From Microbacterium aurugineum (lineage in GTDB: Bacteria > Actinomycetota > Actinomycetes > Actinomycetales > Microbacteriaceae): a stretch of DNA of 64,000 bases. The position numbers were made by a program, and so were the translations under genes. The stretch spans positions 2,115,311 through 2,179,310 of the forward strand of contig NZ_CP078078.1 of assembly GCF_023101205.1 (NCBI RefSeq), in the 5' to 3' direction. Shown in pieces: positions 45,367-53,381 of this stretch. The notes under the pieces are model-generated. The model saw only the letters and a program-made list of their open reading frames with translations, did not search any database and was not told the origin of the DNA. Each line of letters begins with the position of its first letter. Positions within the stretch are counted from its first letter, which is position 1.

Positions 45367-46551
45367 TTGGCAATCGTAAACGGAGAATCCGTCCAGACTC
45401 CTGACGAGTCTCGGCCGTATCAGCGGTGTGTGCGAACCATCATGGACACCACCGATCCGGAAATCTGGTTCGACGAGCAGGGCGTCTCCTCTCATGCGCT
45501 CCGCTTCGATGAAATGATGCGGGCTGACGTTGAGGCAGCGCAGAGCGGACAGCGAGCTGGCGAACTCGACGAGCTTGTTGCAGAGATCAAGCGCGCCGGC
45601 CAAGGCAAGCCCTATGACTGTATCGTCGGCGTCTCCGGCGGGGTCGACAGCACCTTCCTCATTCTCCAAGCGGTCAAGCTCGGCCTCCGCCCCCTTGCCG
45701 TGCATTTCGACAGCGGCTGGAACTCAGAGCTCGCCGTCGACAACATCCACAACATCGTCTCCCGCCTCGATCTCGATCTCTACACCCACGTCGTCGACTG
45801 GCGGGAAATGAAGGACCTGCAACTGTCCTTCTTCAAGGCCTCAGTGGCCAACTGCGATATCCCCACCGATCACGCCTTCGGCTGGGTCGCCTACCAGCAG
45901 GCCGTCAAGTACGGGATCAAGTACATCCTCTCGGGGGCGAACCTCGCGAGCGAGTCGATCTTGCCTCAGTCCTGGGGATACAACGCCTCCGATGCCAAGC
46001 ACGTCAAAGGCATCCAGAAGCGGTTCGGCTCCGTCAAGCTCAAGACCTATCCGTTGATGGGGCTCTTCAAGCGCCACATCTGGTACCCCTACTTCCGCGG
46101 TGTGAAGACCGTCAAGCCGCTCAACCTCATGCCCTATCGCTACAAAGATGCGAAGCGGGAGATCACCGAGGAACTCGGGTGGCGAGACTACGGCGGTAAG
46201 CATTACGAGTCTGTGTTCACGCGCTACTTCCAGGGTTACTACCTCCCCATGAAGTTCGGATTCGACAAGCGCATCGCTCACTACTCCTCGCTGATCCTGT
46301 CCGATCAGATGACTCGCGAGGAAGCGCTCGAACTCATGGAGACGGAGAACTACCCCGAGGGACTCCGGAAACAGGATCACGAGTTCATCGCCAAGAAGCT
46401 GGGCGTCAGCGTCGACGAACTCGAGCGCATCTATGCGCAGCCGCCGAAGGACTACAGCGAGTACCCGAATGCGAAGAAGCAATGGGAGCTCGCAATGGCA
46501 CTCGTTCGTGTTCCCATGAAGGTGCTCAGGGCGCTCGGGATTCGCAAATGA
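45367..46551 (+). CDS. N-acetyl sugar amidotransferase (WbpG/PseA/LegJ family)
   Basis: ATP-dependent PP-loop enzyme of 394 aa that converts an acetamido group on a nucleotide sugar to an acetamidino group, using ammonia from a HisH/HisF pair. PP-loop VSGGVDS is at about 89-95. The family's N-terminal zinc ribbon (CxxC...CxxC) is reduced to one cysteine (Cys21 in RCVRT; GVSSHA at 39-44 replaces a CxxC). The start is TTG with AAGGAG at 7 nt. It overlaps hisH as ATGA. The likely substrate is the 3-acetamido uronate made by genes at 50.6-53.3 kb. Confidence 0.9.
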   Translation: MAIVNGESVQTPDESRPYQRCVRTIMDTTDPEIWFDEQGVSSHALRFDEMMRADVEAAQSGQRAGELDELVAEIKRAGQGKPYDCIVGVSGGVDSTFLILQAVKLGLRPLAVHFDSGWNSELAVDNIHNIVSRLDLDLYTHVVDWREMKDLQLSFFKASVANCDIPTDHAFGWVAYQQAVKYGIKYILSGANLASESILPQSWGYNASDAKHVKGIQKRFGSVKLKTYPLMGLFKRHIWYPYFRGVKTVKPLNLMPYRYKDAKREITEELGWRDYGGKHYESVFTRYFQGYYLPMKFGFDKRIAHYSSLILSDQMTREEALELMETENYPEGLRKQDHEFIAKKLGVSVDELERIYAQPPKDYSEYPNAKKQWELAMALVRVPMKVLRALGIRK

Positions 46552-47153
46552 CTGTTTCCCTCGTCGACTACGGTCTGGGAAATCTCGGGTCTGTCGCGAA
46601 CATGCTCAAACGCGTCGGCGTCCAGAGCAGGCGTGTGACGACCCCGGAAGAGGTTCTCGACAGCGAGCGGGTACTTCTCCCGGGGGTCGGAGCGTTCGAC
46701 GCCGGGGTCCGCCTCCTCAAGGAGAGCGGTCTCCATGAGGGACTGCAACAGTTCGCGCGCACGGGGCGCCCGCTCTTGGGCATCTGCCTCGGGATGCAGT
46801 TGCTCGTCGACACGAGCGCCGAGGGAAGCGAACACGGCCTCGGCCTGATCCCCGGGCATTGCCAGCGCTTCGTTGAGAGCCCCCGGCTCCGCGTTCCCCA
46901 CATGGGGTGGAATCACGCACGAGCTTTGCGCTCGGACTCCCTCCTCCATGGTGTCATGGAGGACAGCCGCTATTACTTCGTGCACAGCTACCATGTCGTC
47001 CCCTCGGCGACGGAAGATGCGCTCGCGGAGACTGAGTACGGCAACACCTTCGTCTCGATGGTCCGCCGCGAAAATGTCATGGGCGCCCAGTTTCACCCCG
47101 AGAAGAGCCACACCTTCGGCATGACCATTCTGAGGAACTTCGCGAACATATGA
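46548..47153 (+). CDS. hisH: HisH-type glutamine amidotransferase subunit dedicated to sugar amidination
   Basis: Class I glutaminase of 201 aa that releases ammonia for the amidotransferase. The triad is Cys80 (LGICLGMQ), His183 and Glu185 (FHPEKS), with the oxyanion-strand PGVG at 45-48. It overlaps both neighbours as ATGA. It lies in a glycan operon without other his genes, so it should be the specialised HisH2, not the histidine-pathway copy. Confidence 0.92.
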   Translation: MTVSLVDYGLGNLGSVANMLKRVGVQSRRVTTPEEVLDSERVLLPGVGAFDAGVRLLKESGLHEGLQQFARTGRPLLGICLGMQLLVDTSAEGSEHGLGLIPGHCQRFVESPRLRVPHMGWNHARALRSDSLLHGVMEDSRYYFVHSYHVVPSATEDALAETEYGNTFVSMVRRENVMGAQFHPEKSHTFGMTILRNFANI

Positions 47154-47911
47154 GTGCATTCCCCCGTGTCATCCCCGTCCTCCTCGTCAGCGACGGCTAT
47201 CTTGTGAAGCCGGTGAAGTTCCACGGCGACAAGTACATCGGGGATCCGATCAACGCCGTACGCATCTTCAACGAAAAGCAAGTCGACGAGCTTGTTATTT
47301 GTGACATCGACTCGTCCGTCAAAGGCGCGGGGGTGAACTACTCACTCATCGAGGAGATCGCCAGCGAGGCCTTTATGCCCGTCGGTTACGGCGGCGGAGT
47401 GTCATCCGCCGCCGAAGCTCAGCGCATCACCGGTATCGGTATCGAGAAGGTGATCTTGAACTCTGCTGCTTTCAACAGACCCGAGGCGATCGGCGAGATC
47501 TCGGCTGCGCTCGGTTCTTCGAGCACGGTGGTGAGTGTCGATGCGAAGAAGCGCCTTACGGGGGGCTGGGATACGTACTCGCAACGGGGGAAGAAGAAGC
47601 TCGGGATGACGCCCGCGGAGGCCGCGCGGCTGGCCCAAGAGCACGGAGCAGGTGAGATCATCGTCTCTGCAATCGACCGGGAGTCGACGTTCTCTGGCTA
47701 TGACCTCAAGCTCGTCACTGCCGTCTCAGAGGCAGTAACGGTGCCGGTGATCGCGCTTGGAGGCGCCTCCGGGTACGCAGACTTCGCGCCGGCTCTGGAA
47801 GCAGGCGCGTCCGCCGTTGCTGCAGGCAGCATGTTCGTCCTGAACGGCAAGCACCGCGCCGTGCTGATCACCTATCCGACGCCGGATCAGATACGCGCGT
47901 TGAAGTCCTGA
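47150..47911 (+). CDS. hisF: HisF-like ammonia-channel subunit for sugar amidination
   Basis: A 253-aa beta/alpha barrel partner of HisH. In histidine synthesis HisF uses two catalytic aspartates. The first (Asp11 in Thermotoga) is Leu12 here (VIPVLLVSDG), while the second is kept (Asp131, SVDAKK). Loss of cyclase catalysis with the barrel intact fits the HisF2 role: activate HisH and conduct ammonia to the WbpG-type enzyme. It overlaps hisH as ATGA and ends the three-gene set. Confidence 0.92.
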   Translation: MSAFPRVIPVLLVSDGYLVKPVKFHGDKYIGDPINAVRIFNEKQVDELVICDIDSSVKGAGVNYSLIEEIASEAFMPVGYGGGVSSAAEAQRITGIGIEKVILNSAAFNRPEAIGEISAALGSSSTVVSVDAKKRLTGGWDTYSQRGKKKLGMTPAEAARLAQEHGAGEIIVSAIDRESTFSGYDLKLVTAVSEAVTVPVIALGGASGYADFAPALEAGASAVAAGSMFVLNGKHRAVLITYPTPDQIRALKS

Positions 47912-47948
47912 GCGCGCCCGCCCCTTCCGTCGATCGAGGAGCTTCCTT

Positions 47949-49109
47949 GTGACCGTCCGTCGAAAAATTCTCGTCCTGACTTACACGCCCATCGCGAGGG
48001 AACCGCGAGCACTCAAGCAGATTCGATTCCTCCGGCAGCACCATGACGTCACGACCGCCGGATTCGGGCCGGCTCCTTTCGATGATCTCCCCCATATCGA
48101 ACTGCACGATAGCCGACCGTATCGCGGAGGTCTGCTCGGGCGCGCGCTCTACCTGGCCCTGCTCCTTCTGCGTCTCTACCCGTTGGTCACGTCGCTCAGT
48201 CCTCGCGACGACGCCGCACGCTCGCGACTGGCAGGCACGCAGTGGGACGCGATCATCGCACACGATCCGCAGACAAGTGCCCTCGCGAGCTCTCTGTCGA
48301 CGACGCACGGAGTGATCGCAGACCTGCACGAATACTCGCCTCGGCAGAATGAGCATTCGCGGCTCTGGCGCATCCTCATCGCTCCGTACGTGCGGTGGCT
48401 GTGTCGCACATACGTGGCCAAATCGGCCGCGATCGTGACCGTTGGGCAGGGCATCGCCGACGAGTACTACCGAAACTTCGGCATCGTGTCCACGGTCGTG
48501 ATCAACGCGACGCCTTTCCACGACCTGACGCCCGGCGCTGTCAAGCAACCGATCAAGCTCGTCCATTCAGGCGTCCCCGGCGTCCAGCGCAAACTCGAGA
48601 TCATGATCGACGCCGTCCTACAGACGCGGGCAGACGTCACCCTGGACTTCTTCCTTGTCGACGATGGTTCTGCCTATCTGCAGTCCCTGAAGGAACGCGC
48701 TGGCGGTGATGAGCGGATCCGGTTCAACGACGCGGTTCCGTATGCCCAGCTCGTGCCCACGCTCAATCGCTACGACATCGGTCTGAGCATCTTCGCTCCG
48801 ACCACCTTCAATCTTGCCTGGTGCCTCCCGAACAAGTTCTTCGACTTCATCCAGGCCCGCCTGGGAGTCATCGTCGGACCGTCGCCGGAGATGAAACGCA
48901 TCGTCACGAGGAACGGTATCGGCCGGGTAATGCCCGACTTCGAGGCGTCTTCTCTCGCTGCTCTTCTGAGCGAGATCACGGTCGACGACGTGGAATCCTG
49001 GAAGAGCGCCTCTTCCGCGCACGCCGTCGAGCTTTCGAGCGAGAAGCAGTCGGAGATTTGGGGCGACATCATGGAATCGGTGTTCGGAGACGACGAGCAG
49101 GCGCGATGA
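47949..49109 (+). CDS. GT-B glycosyltransferase (paralogue B)
   Basis: A 386-aa enzyme with the same landmarks as the protein at 42260-43447: ILVLTYTPIAREPRALKQ, ADLHEYSPRQNEH, LPNKFFDFIQARL and VGPSPEM. The start is GTG with GAGGAG at 8 nt. It follows the amidination genes and overlaps the next gene as ATGA. It may transfer the amidino sugar, but this rests on position only. Confidence 0.84.
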   Translation: MTVRRKILVLTYTPIAREPRALKQIRFLRQHHDVTTAGFGPAPFDDLPHIELHDSRPYRGGLLGRALYLALLLLRLYPLVTSLSPRDDAARSRLAGTQWDAIIAHDPQTSALASSLSTTHGVIADLHEYSPRQNEHSRLWRILIAPYVRWLCRTYVAKSAAIVTVGQGIADEYYRNFGIVSTVVINATPFHDLTPGAVKQPIKLVHSGVPGVQRKLEIMIDAVLQTRADVTLDFFLVDDGSAYLQSLKERAGGDERIRFNDAVPYAQLVPTLNRYDIGLSIFAPTTFNLAWCLPNKFFDFIQARLGVIVGPSPEMKRIVTRNGIGRVMPDFEASSLAALLSEITVDDVESWKSASSAHAVELSSEKQSEIWGDIMESVFGDDEQAR

Positions 49110-50542
49110 CCCCCTCAACGGGCCTGCCCTACAGCCGATCGGTTCGTCTACTTCTCGACGTCGAGGATTCCGAGCCCTCCGAACTCCTGGAACCGCTCCC
49201 CGGCACAGCATTGCCGCTCTGGCCTCGGGTGCGCATGTTCTTTGCGAGCGCCCTCGCCGCCGTGGAACTCGGCGAAACCGGGGTGCCCCAACGGCAATCT
49301 CGGGCGAAGACCTATCGCAGACTCGCACGGTCGTTCCTCCCTTCCAGGCATGACGCAGCGTGGCTTCGGGGGCGCTCCCCCGTTGTCATGGTCGCGAGCG
49401 GCGTCACGACCTCCCGGGAGGGCGGGTACGAGCGCAATTGGCTCGTCGGCGATCTCGCAGAAGCCCTCGGCCCGGAGGCAACTCTGCTCCAGTGGACCCC
49501 GCCGCACCCCGGAATCAAGCCGGCCTTCCCGCGCACGCGCAGCCTGGACGCGATCAACGCACGCACGGATCTACGTACGTATCGAAGAGAACTGTCCACG
49601 GAGACGGCAACAGCGATCGATGTTCTCGTGCACCGCTATGCGGCGCTCTTCTCTGGTGCGATCTCCGCTGAGCAAGAGCGGACGATCGCAGCGTCGGTTC
49701 GCTACCAGGAACGGCGAGCACCTCTCCTGCAGGACGCATTTCTCACGGTCATCGATCGTCTCGACCCTCACACCGTTGTCCTGGAGGACGCGTCCTACGG
49801 TCACCGCGGCGGACTCATCCAAGCGATGAAAAAAGATGGCCGACACGTCGCAGAACCTCAGCACGGGTGGATCGGCCCGTCCCACGCTGCCTACAACTAT
49901 GGCAGCATCTTCCGCCATGAGGGCCTGCATTCGCAGATTCCAGACGAGCTGCTTCTCTTCGGCGAGTACTGGGGCCGCAGTATCCAGCATCCTGCAACGC
50001 TGACGACTATCGGCAAGCCGCATCTGCAACGGGCGATGGCGTCGGCACCACCGGTCGCAGACCGCGAGAACATCGCCTTGATCGCCAGCAGCATCACTGA
50101 CCCCGATGCAACGACGAGTCTCATTTTGGCCCTACGCAAGAAATTGCCGGGCTGGCGGTTACGCTTCCGTCCGCACCCCTCCGAGCGCGCGACTCTCGCC
50201 GACCGGTATCCCTCTCTGATCGACGTCGTCGGTGTGGAGATCGACCCCCACGACGACCTCTACGAGTCGCTCGCCGACTGCCGCGCGGTGGTCGGCGTAG
50301 CCAGCACCGTCCTCTTCGAAGCGGCCAGCTTCGGTTGCGACGTCCTGGTGCGTCGCAGCCCCTTCACCGAGTACTACGTGGGCGAGCTGTTCGGACCCGC
50401 CTACGATGATGCTCGAGACGTCGAGGCCATGGCAGCTCGTCTGCGCGCGGGCAACACGCCCGTCGACGTGGAATCGTTCTGGGCGTCACACAGTCTCGAT
50501 CTGGTCCGACGTTGGGCCCTATCGACAGGAACGGCAGACTAG
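49106..50542 (+). CDS. Putative polysaccharide biosynthesis GT-B protein, possible nonulosonate transferase
   Basis: A 478-aa soluble protein whose family I cannot name with certainty. The second half has the layout of Kdo/sialic-acid or CDP-glycerol transferases: EPQHGWIGPSHAAYNY, ELLLFGEYWG, IGKPHLQ, RLRFRPHPSE, and GVASTVLFEAASFGCDVLV as the donor-site helix. RPHP-type motifs occur in KpsS/KpsC-like transferases that use CMP-sugars. As no other CMP-sugar transferase is visible, it is a candidate for attaching pseudaminic acid. It is the last gene of the plus-strand operon. Confidence 0.7.
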   Translation: MTPSTGLPYSRSVRLLLDVEDSEPSELLEPLPGTALPLWPRVRMFFASALAAVELGETGVPQRQSRAKTYRRLARSFLPSRHDAAWLRGRSPVVMVASGVTTSREGGYERNWLVGDLAEALGPEATLLQWTPPHPGIKPAFPRTRSLDAINARTDLRTYRRELSTETATAIDVLVHRYAALFSGAISAEQERTIAASVRYQERRAPLLQDAFLTVIDRLDPHTVVLEDASYGHRGGLIQAMKKDGRHVAEPQHGWIGPSHAAYNYGSIFRHEGLHSQIPDELLLFGEYWGRSIQHPATLTTIGKPHLQRAMASAPPVADRENIALIASSITDPDATTSLILALRKKLPGWRLRFRPHPSERATLADRYPSLIDVVGVEIDPHDDLYESLADCRAVVGVASTVLFEAASFGCDVLVRRSPFTEYYVGELFGPAYDDARDVEAMAARLRAGNTPVDVESFWASHSLDLVRRWALSTGTAD

Positions 50543-50567
50543 AGTTCCCTGGTGCGCTCAGGCCGCT

Positions 50568-51560
50568 TCACTCGACTACCGCGGATGGTCGATGCAACAG
50601 TCCGTCCGCGGCCATCCTTTCAGCAATCTGCACCACTTTGGCCCCCTCGTCGAGCGTCACGATACCTTTCGCCGCCCCGTTGATCACCGAATCGCGGAAA
50701 GCCTCGTGTTCGGCGAGTAGCGGTTCACGGCGCTCGAGCGCGAAACGGGTGACATCACCTTCGACGACACCACGGAAGGTCGAGACCTGCTCCCATTCGC
50801 TGCGGATCGTCCCGTTCTTGAAATACGTCAGGTCTGCCGTCAGCGTGTCCGCGACGAGCGAGCCCTTCTCGCCCGTGATCACGGTCGTGCGTTCCTTGAA
50901 GGGCGTCAACCAGTTCACCGTGTGCGACGTGATCGTTCCCGAAGAAAGCGTCCCCACCGCCAGCACCATGTCCTCATGCGGACGACCACTGCGGAACGTG
51001 GTGCGTGCATTGACAGACACGTACTGCTGTTGTGTCACCCACGCCGTCAGGTCGATGTCGTGAGTCGCCAAGTCCTTGATCACCCCGACATCCGCGATGC
51101 GCCCAGGGAACGGACCTTGGCGCCGCGTGGTCACCTGATAGATGTCACCCAGAAGGCCGGCCTCGATCCGCTGACGCGCGGCCTGCAACGCAGGATTGTA
51201 TCGTTCGATATGGCCGACACCGCCGATCAGCCCCTTCGCGTCGAAGAGATCCCGCAATGCGCGAGCATCCTCGCTCGTGGAAGCCACCGGCTTCTCGATC
51301 AACGCGTGGATGCCACTCTCCGCCAAACGCGTACCCATCTCGAGATGGTAGACAGTCGGAGCGGCGACGACCACGTATGAGAGGTCTTGGGCGAGGAACT
51401 CGTCGAGGTCGCGGAACACAGGGCGGTCGTGAACGAAATCCGGTGTGGATTCCGCCGGGTCAAAGACACCAACGAACTCGACTCCCGTGAGCCCGGCAAG
51501 AATTCGCGCATGATTGCGCCCCATCACTCCCAGCCCCATCACGCCCGCACGCAGAACCAT
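50568..51560 (-). CDS. Gfo/Idh/MocA oxidoreductase, UDP-GlcNAcA 3-dehydrogenase (WbpB/WlbA-like)
   Basis: NAD enzyme of 330 aa expected to oxidise C3 of UDP-GlcNAcA to the 3-keto sugar. The Rossmann motif is VMGLGVMGRNHA (about 7-18). The family EKP motif is at 89-91 (ALIEKPVA), and the catalytic-region GVIKDLATHDIDL is typical of this subgroup. Its ATG shares one base with the aminotransferase stop (TGATG). Together with the next two genes it forms the 3-acetamido pathway. Confidence 0.88.
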   Translation of the reverse strand: MVLRAGVMGLGVMGRNHARILAGLTGVEFVGVFDPAESTPDFVHDRPVFRDLDEFLAQDLSYVVVAAPTVYHLEMGTRLAESGIHALIEKPVASTSEDARALRDLFDAKGLIGGVGHIERYNPALQAARQRIEAGLLGDIYQVTTRRQGPFPGRIADVGVIKDLATHDIDLTAWVTQQQYVSVNARTTFRSGRPHEDMVLAVGTLSSGTITSHTVNWLTPFKERTTVITGEKGSLVADTLTADLTYFKNGTIRSEWEQVSTFRGVVEGDVTRFALERREPLLAEHEAFRDSVINGAAKGIVTLDEGAKVVQIAERMAADGLLHRPSAVVE

Positions 51561-52657
51561 CAGGCGCCTGCCTTCGCGACGGCGTTCACCGCGGCGACGA
51601 CGCGCTCGAGGTCGTCACTGCTCAGCGACGGGTGCACGGGCAGCGATGCGACCTCGCGCGCGGCACGCTCCGTCTCCGGAAGGTCGAGCCCCGGCGCGAA
51701 GTGCGTCAGCGAAGGCAAGCGGTGGTTCGGGATGGGGTAATACACGCCCGCACCCACGTTGTACTCGCTCTTGAGCGCGGCGACGAATCCATCGCGGTCC
51801 TCGGGGACGCGGATCGTGTACTGGTGGTACACGTGCACCGCTCCGTCGGCGACCGGCGGGACGACGACGCCCTGCAGGTTCGCGTCGAGGAACGCGGCGT
51901 TGGACTGGCGGGTCTTCGTCCAGGCGTCGACCTTGGTCAGCTGCACGCGACCGATCGCGGCGTGGATGTCGGTCATGCGTGCATTGAAGCCGATGACCTC
52001 GTTCTCGTACTGGCGCTCCATGCCCTGGTTGCGCAGGAGCTTCACCTGACGTGCGAGCTCATCGGTCGCGGTCGTCACCATCCCGCCCTCGCCGCTGGTC
52101 ATGTTCTTCGTCGGGTAGAGACTGAACATCGCGAACTCGCCGAACGAGCCGACCGGACGACCGTCGAGCGACGCACCGTGCGCCTGCGCCGCGTCCTCAT
52201 AGAGAGCGACGCCGCGCTCCGCCGCCAACGCCTCGAGCTCACGCATCCGCGCGGGGTGCCCGTAAAGGTGCACCGGGAGGATCCCTTTGGTCTTCGGGGT
52301 GATCGCGGCCTCGACCGCCGCAGGGTCGAGAGTGAACGTCTCCGGCTCGATGTCGACGAACACCGGCGTTCCGCCCGTGAGCGCGACCGAGTTGCCGGTC
52401 GCGGCGAAGGTGAACGAGGGCACGATGACCTCGTCGCCCGGTCCGACCCCGGCCGCCAGGAGGCCGAGGTGGAGGCCTGCCGTACCCGAGTTCACCGCGA
52501 CGGACGGTCGACCGGGCACGAAATGCGCCGAGAACTCCTGCTCGAAGGCGGCGACCTCCGGCCCCTGCGCGACCATGCCACTACGGAGCACACGATCGAC
52601 GGCCTCGCGCTCCTCGTCGCCGATGATGGGCTTTGCCGGGGGAATGAACTCGCTCAC
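51560..52657 (-). CDS. DegT/DnrJ/EryC1 aminotransferase (WbpE/WlbC-like)
   Basis: PLP enzyme of 365 aa predicted to aminate the 3-keto sugar using glutamate. The PLP Lys is 184 in SLYPTKNMTSGEGG; the phosphate/cofactor loops are NSGTAGLHL and YEDAAQAHGA. It sits between the oxidoreductase (1-nt overlap) and the acetyltransferase (4-nt overlap), the usual Wbp/Wlb arrangement. A separate paralogue at 60.3-61.5 kb serves the pseudaminic pathway. Confidence 0.9.
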   Translation of the reverse strand: MSEFIPPAKPIIGDEEREAVDRVLRSGMVAQGPEVAAFEQEFSAHFVPGRPSVAVNSGTAGLHLGLLAAGVGPGDEVIVPSFTFAATGNSVALTGGTPVFVDIEPETFTLDPAAVEAAITPKTKGILPVHLYGHPARMRELEALAAERGVALYEDAAQAHGASLDGRPVGSFGEFAMFSLYPTKNMTSGEGGMVTTATDELARQVKLLRNQGMERQYENEVIGFNARMTDIHAAIGRVQLTKVDAWTKTRQSNAAFLDANLQGVVVPPVADGAVHVYHQYTIRVPEDRDGFVAALKSEYNVGAGVYYPIPNHRLPSLTHFAPGLDLPETERAAREVASLPVHPSLSSDDLERVVAAVNAVAKAGA

Positions 52658-53265
52658 ACGATCTCCTTGGTCAGTGTTCCGTCAGTCTCGATGTAGCGCG
52701 CGCCCGTCGAGGGGCACACCCAGGTGTTCTCGTCATCACCGACGACGAGCGGTACACCCGACTCCCCCACCCAGCCGATGCGCTTCGCGGGGACGCCGGC
52801 GACGAGCGCGAAAGCGGGGACGTCCTTGACGACGACGGCGCCGGCAGCGACCGTCGCCCAGGCGCCGATGGTCACCGGCGCTACGCAGGTGGCCCTCGCG
52901 CCGATGGCCGCCCCGCGCTCGATCGTCACGCCGACAGGCTCCCAGTCGTGCGCGCTCTTGATCGTGCCGTCCTCGTTGATCGCGCGAGGGTACGTGTCAT
53001 TGGTGAGAACCACGGCGGGACCGATGAAGACGCCGTCGCCCAAGCGCGCCGGCTCATACACGAGCGCGTAGTTCTGCACCTTGCAGTTGTCTCCCATGAC
53101 GACGCCCGTCCCGATGTACGCGCCTCGACCGATGATGCAGTTCTCGCCGAGCTGAGCCTGCTCACGCACCTGAGCGAGATGCCAGATGGACGAGCCGTCC
53201 CCCACACTCGCGGCCGGGGACACATCTGCGGATTCGACAATCCGGACGGGAGTAGGGTGGGTCAC
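52654..53265 (-). CDS. Left-handed beta-helix N-acetyltransferase (WbpD/WlbB-like)
   Basis: Acetyl-CoA dependent enzyme of 203 aa expected to acetylate the 3-amino group, giving UDP-GlcNAc3NAcA. Hexapeptide repeats start at SVGDGSSIWHLAQV and run through VGVTIERGAAIGARATCVAPVTIGAWATVAAGAVV. I chose the GTG with AGGAAG at 8 nt; a GTG seven codons earlier has no site. First gene of the three-gene minus-strand operon. Confidence 0.88.
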   Translation of the reverse strand: MTHPTPVRIVESADVSPAASVGDGSSIWHLAQVREQAQLGENCIIGRGAYIGTGVVMGDNCKVQNYALVYEPARLGDGVFIGPAVVLTNDTYPRAINEDGTIKSAHDWEPVGVTIERGAAIGARATCVAPVTIGAWATVAAGAVVVKDVPAFALVAGVPAKRIGWVGESGVPLVVGDDENTWVCPSTGARYIETDGTLTKEIV

Positions 53266-53310
53266 TTCGCACGCTTCCTGCGCCACCGTGACATGGCAGT
53301 CGCACTCCCT

Positions 53311-53316
53311 AGTCTA
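53311..53316 (-). promoter_or_regulatory. -10 box for the acetyltransferase operon
   Basis: TAGACT; the transcript would start near 53304 and carry a leader of about 39 nt with an AGGAAG ribosome site, a contrast to the leaderless starts nearby. Confidence 0.4.
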
Positions 53317-53369
53317 TCGGCTGCGGGTGCGACACCTGGCGAATGGCCGAAAGCACGCACCCGCCCTGT

Positions 53370-53375
53370 CAGAAT
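53370..53375 (+). promoter_or_regulatory. -10-like box, possible leaderless promoter of the DPM-like gene
   Basis: CAGAAT, 6 nt, ATG. Confidence 0.4.
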
Positions 53376-53381
53376 GGTTGC

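Noticed and set aside
46548..47911. hisH-hisF as part of histidine biosynthesis
   Set aside because: No other his genes nearby, coupling to a sugar amidotransferase, and loss of the first catalytic Asp in HisF.
50568..53265. Genes as part of a legionaminic or sialic acid pathway
   Set aside because: The oxidoreductase/aminotransferase/acetyltransferase trio matches the 3-acetamido-uronate (Wbp/Wlb) route; nonulosonate steps are separately encoded at 58-63.5 kb.
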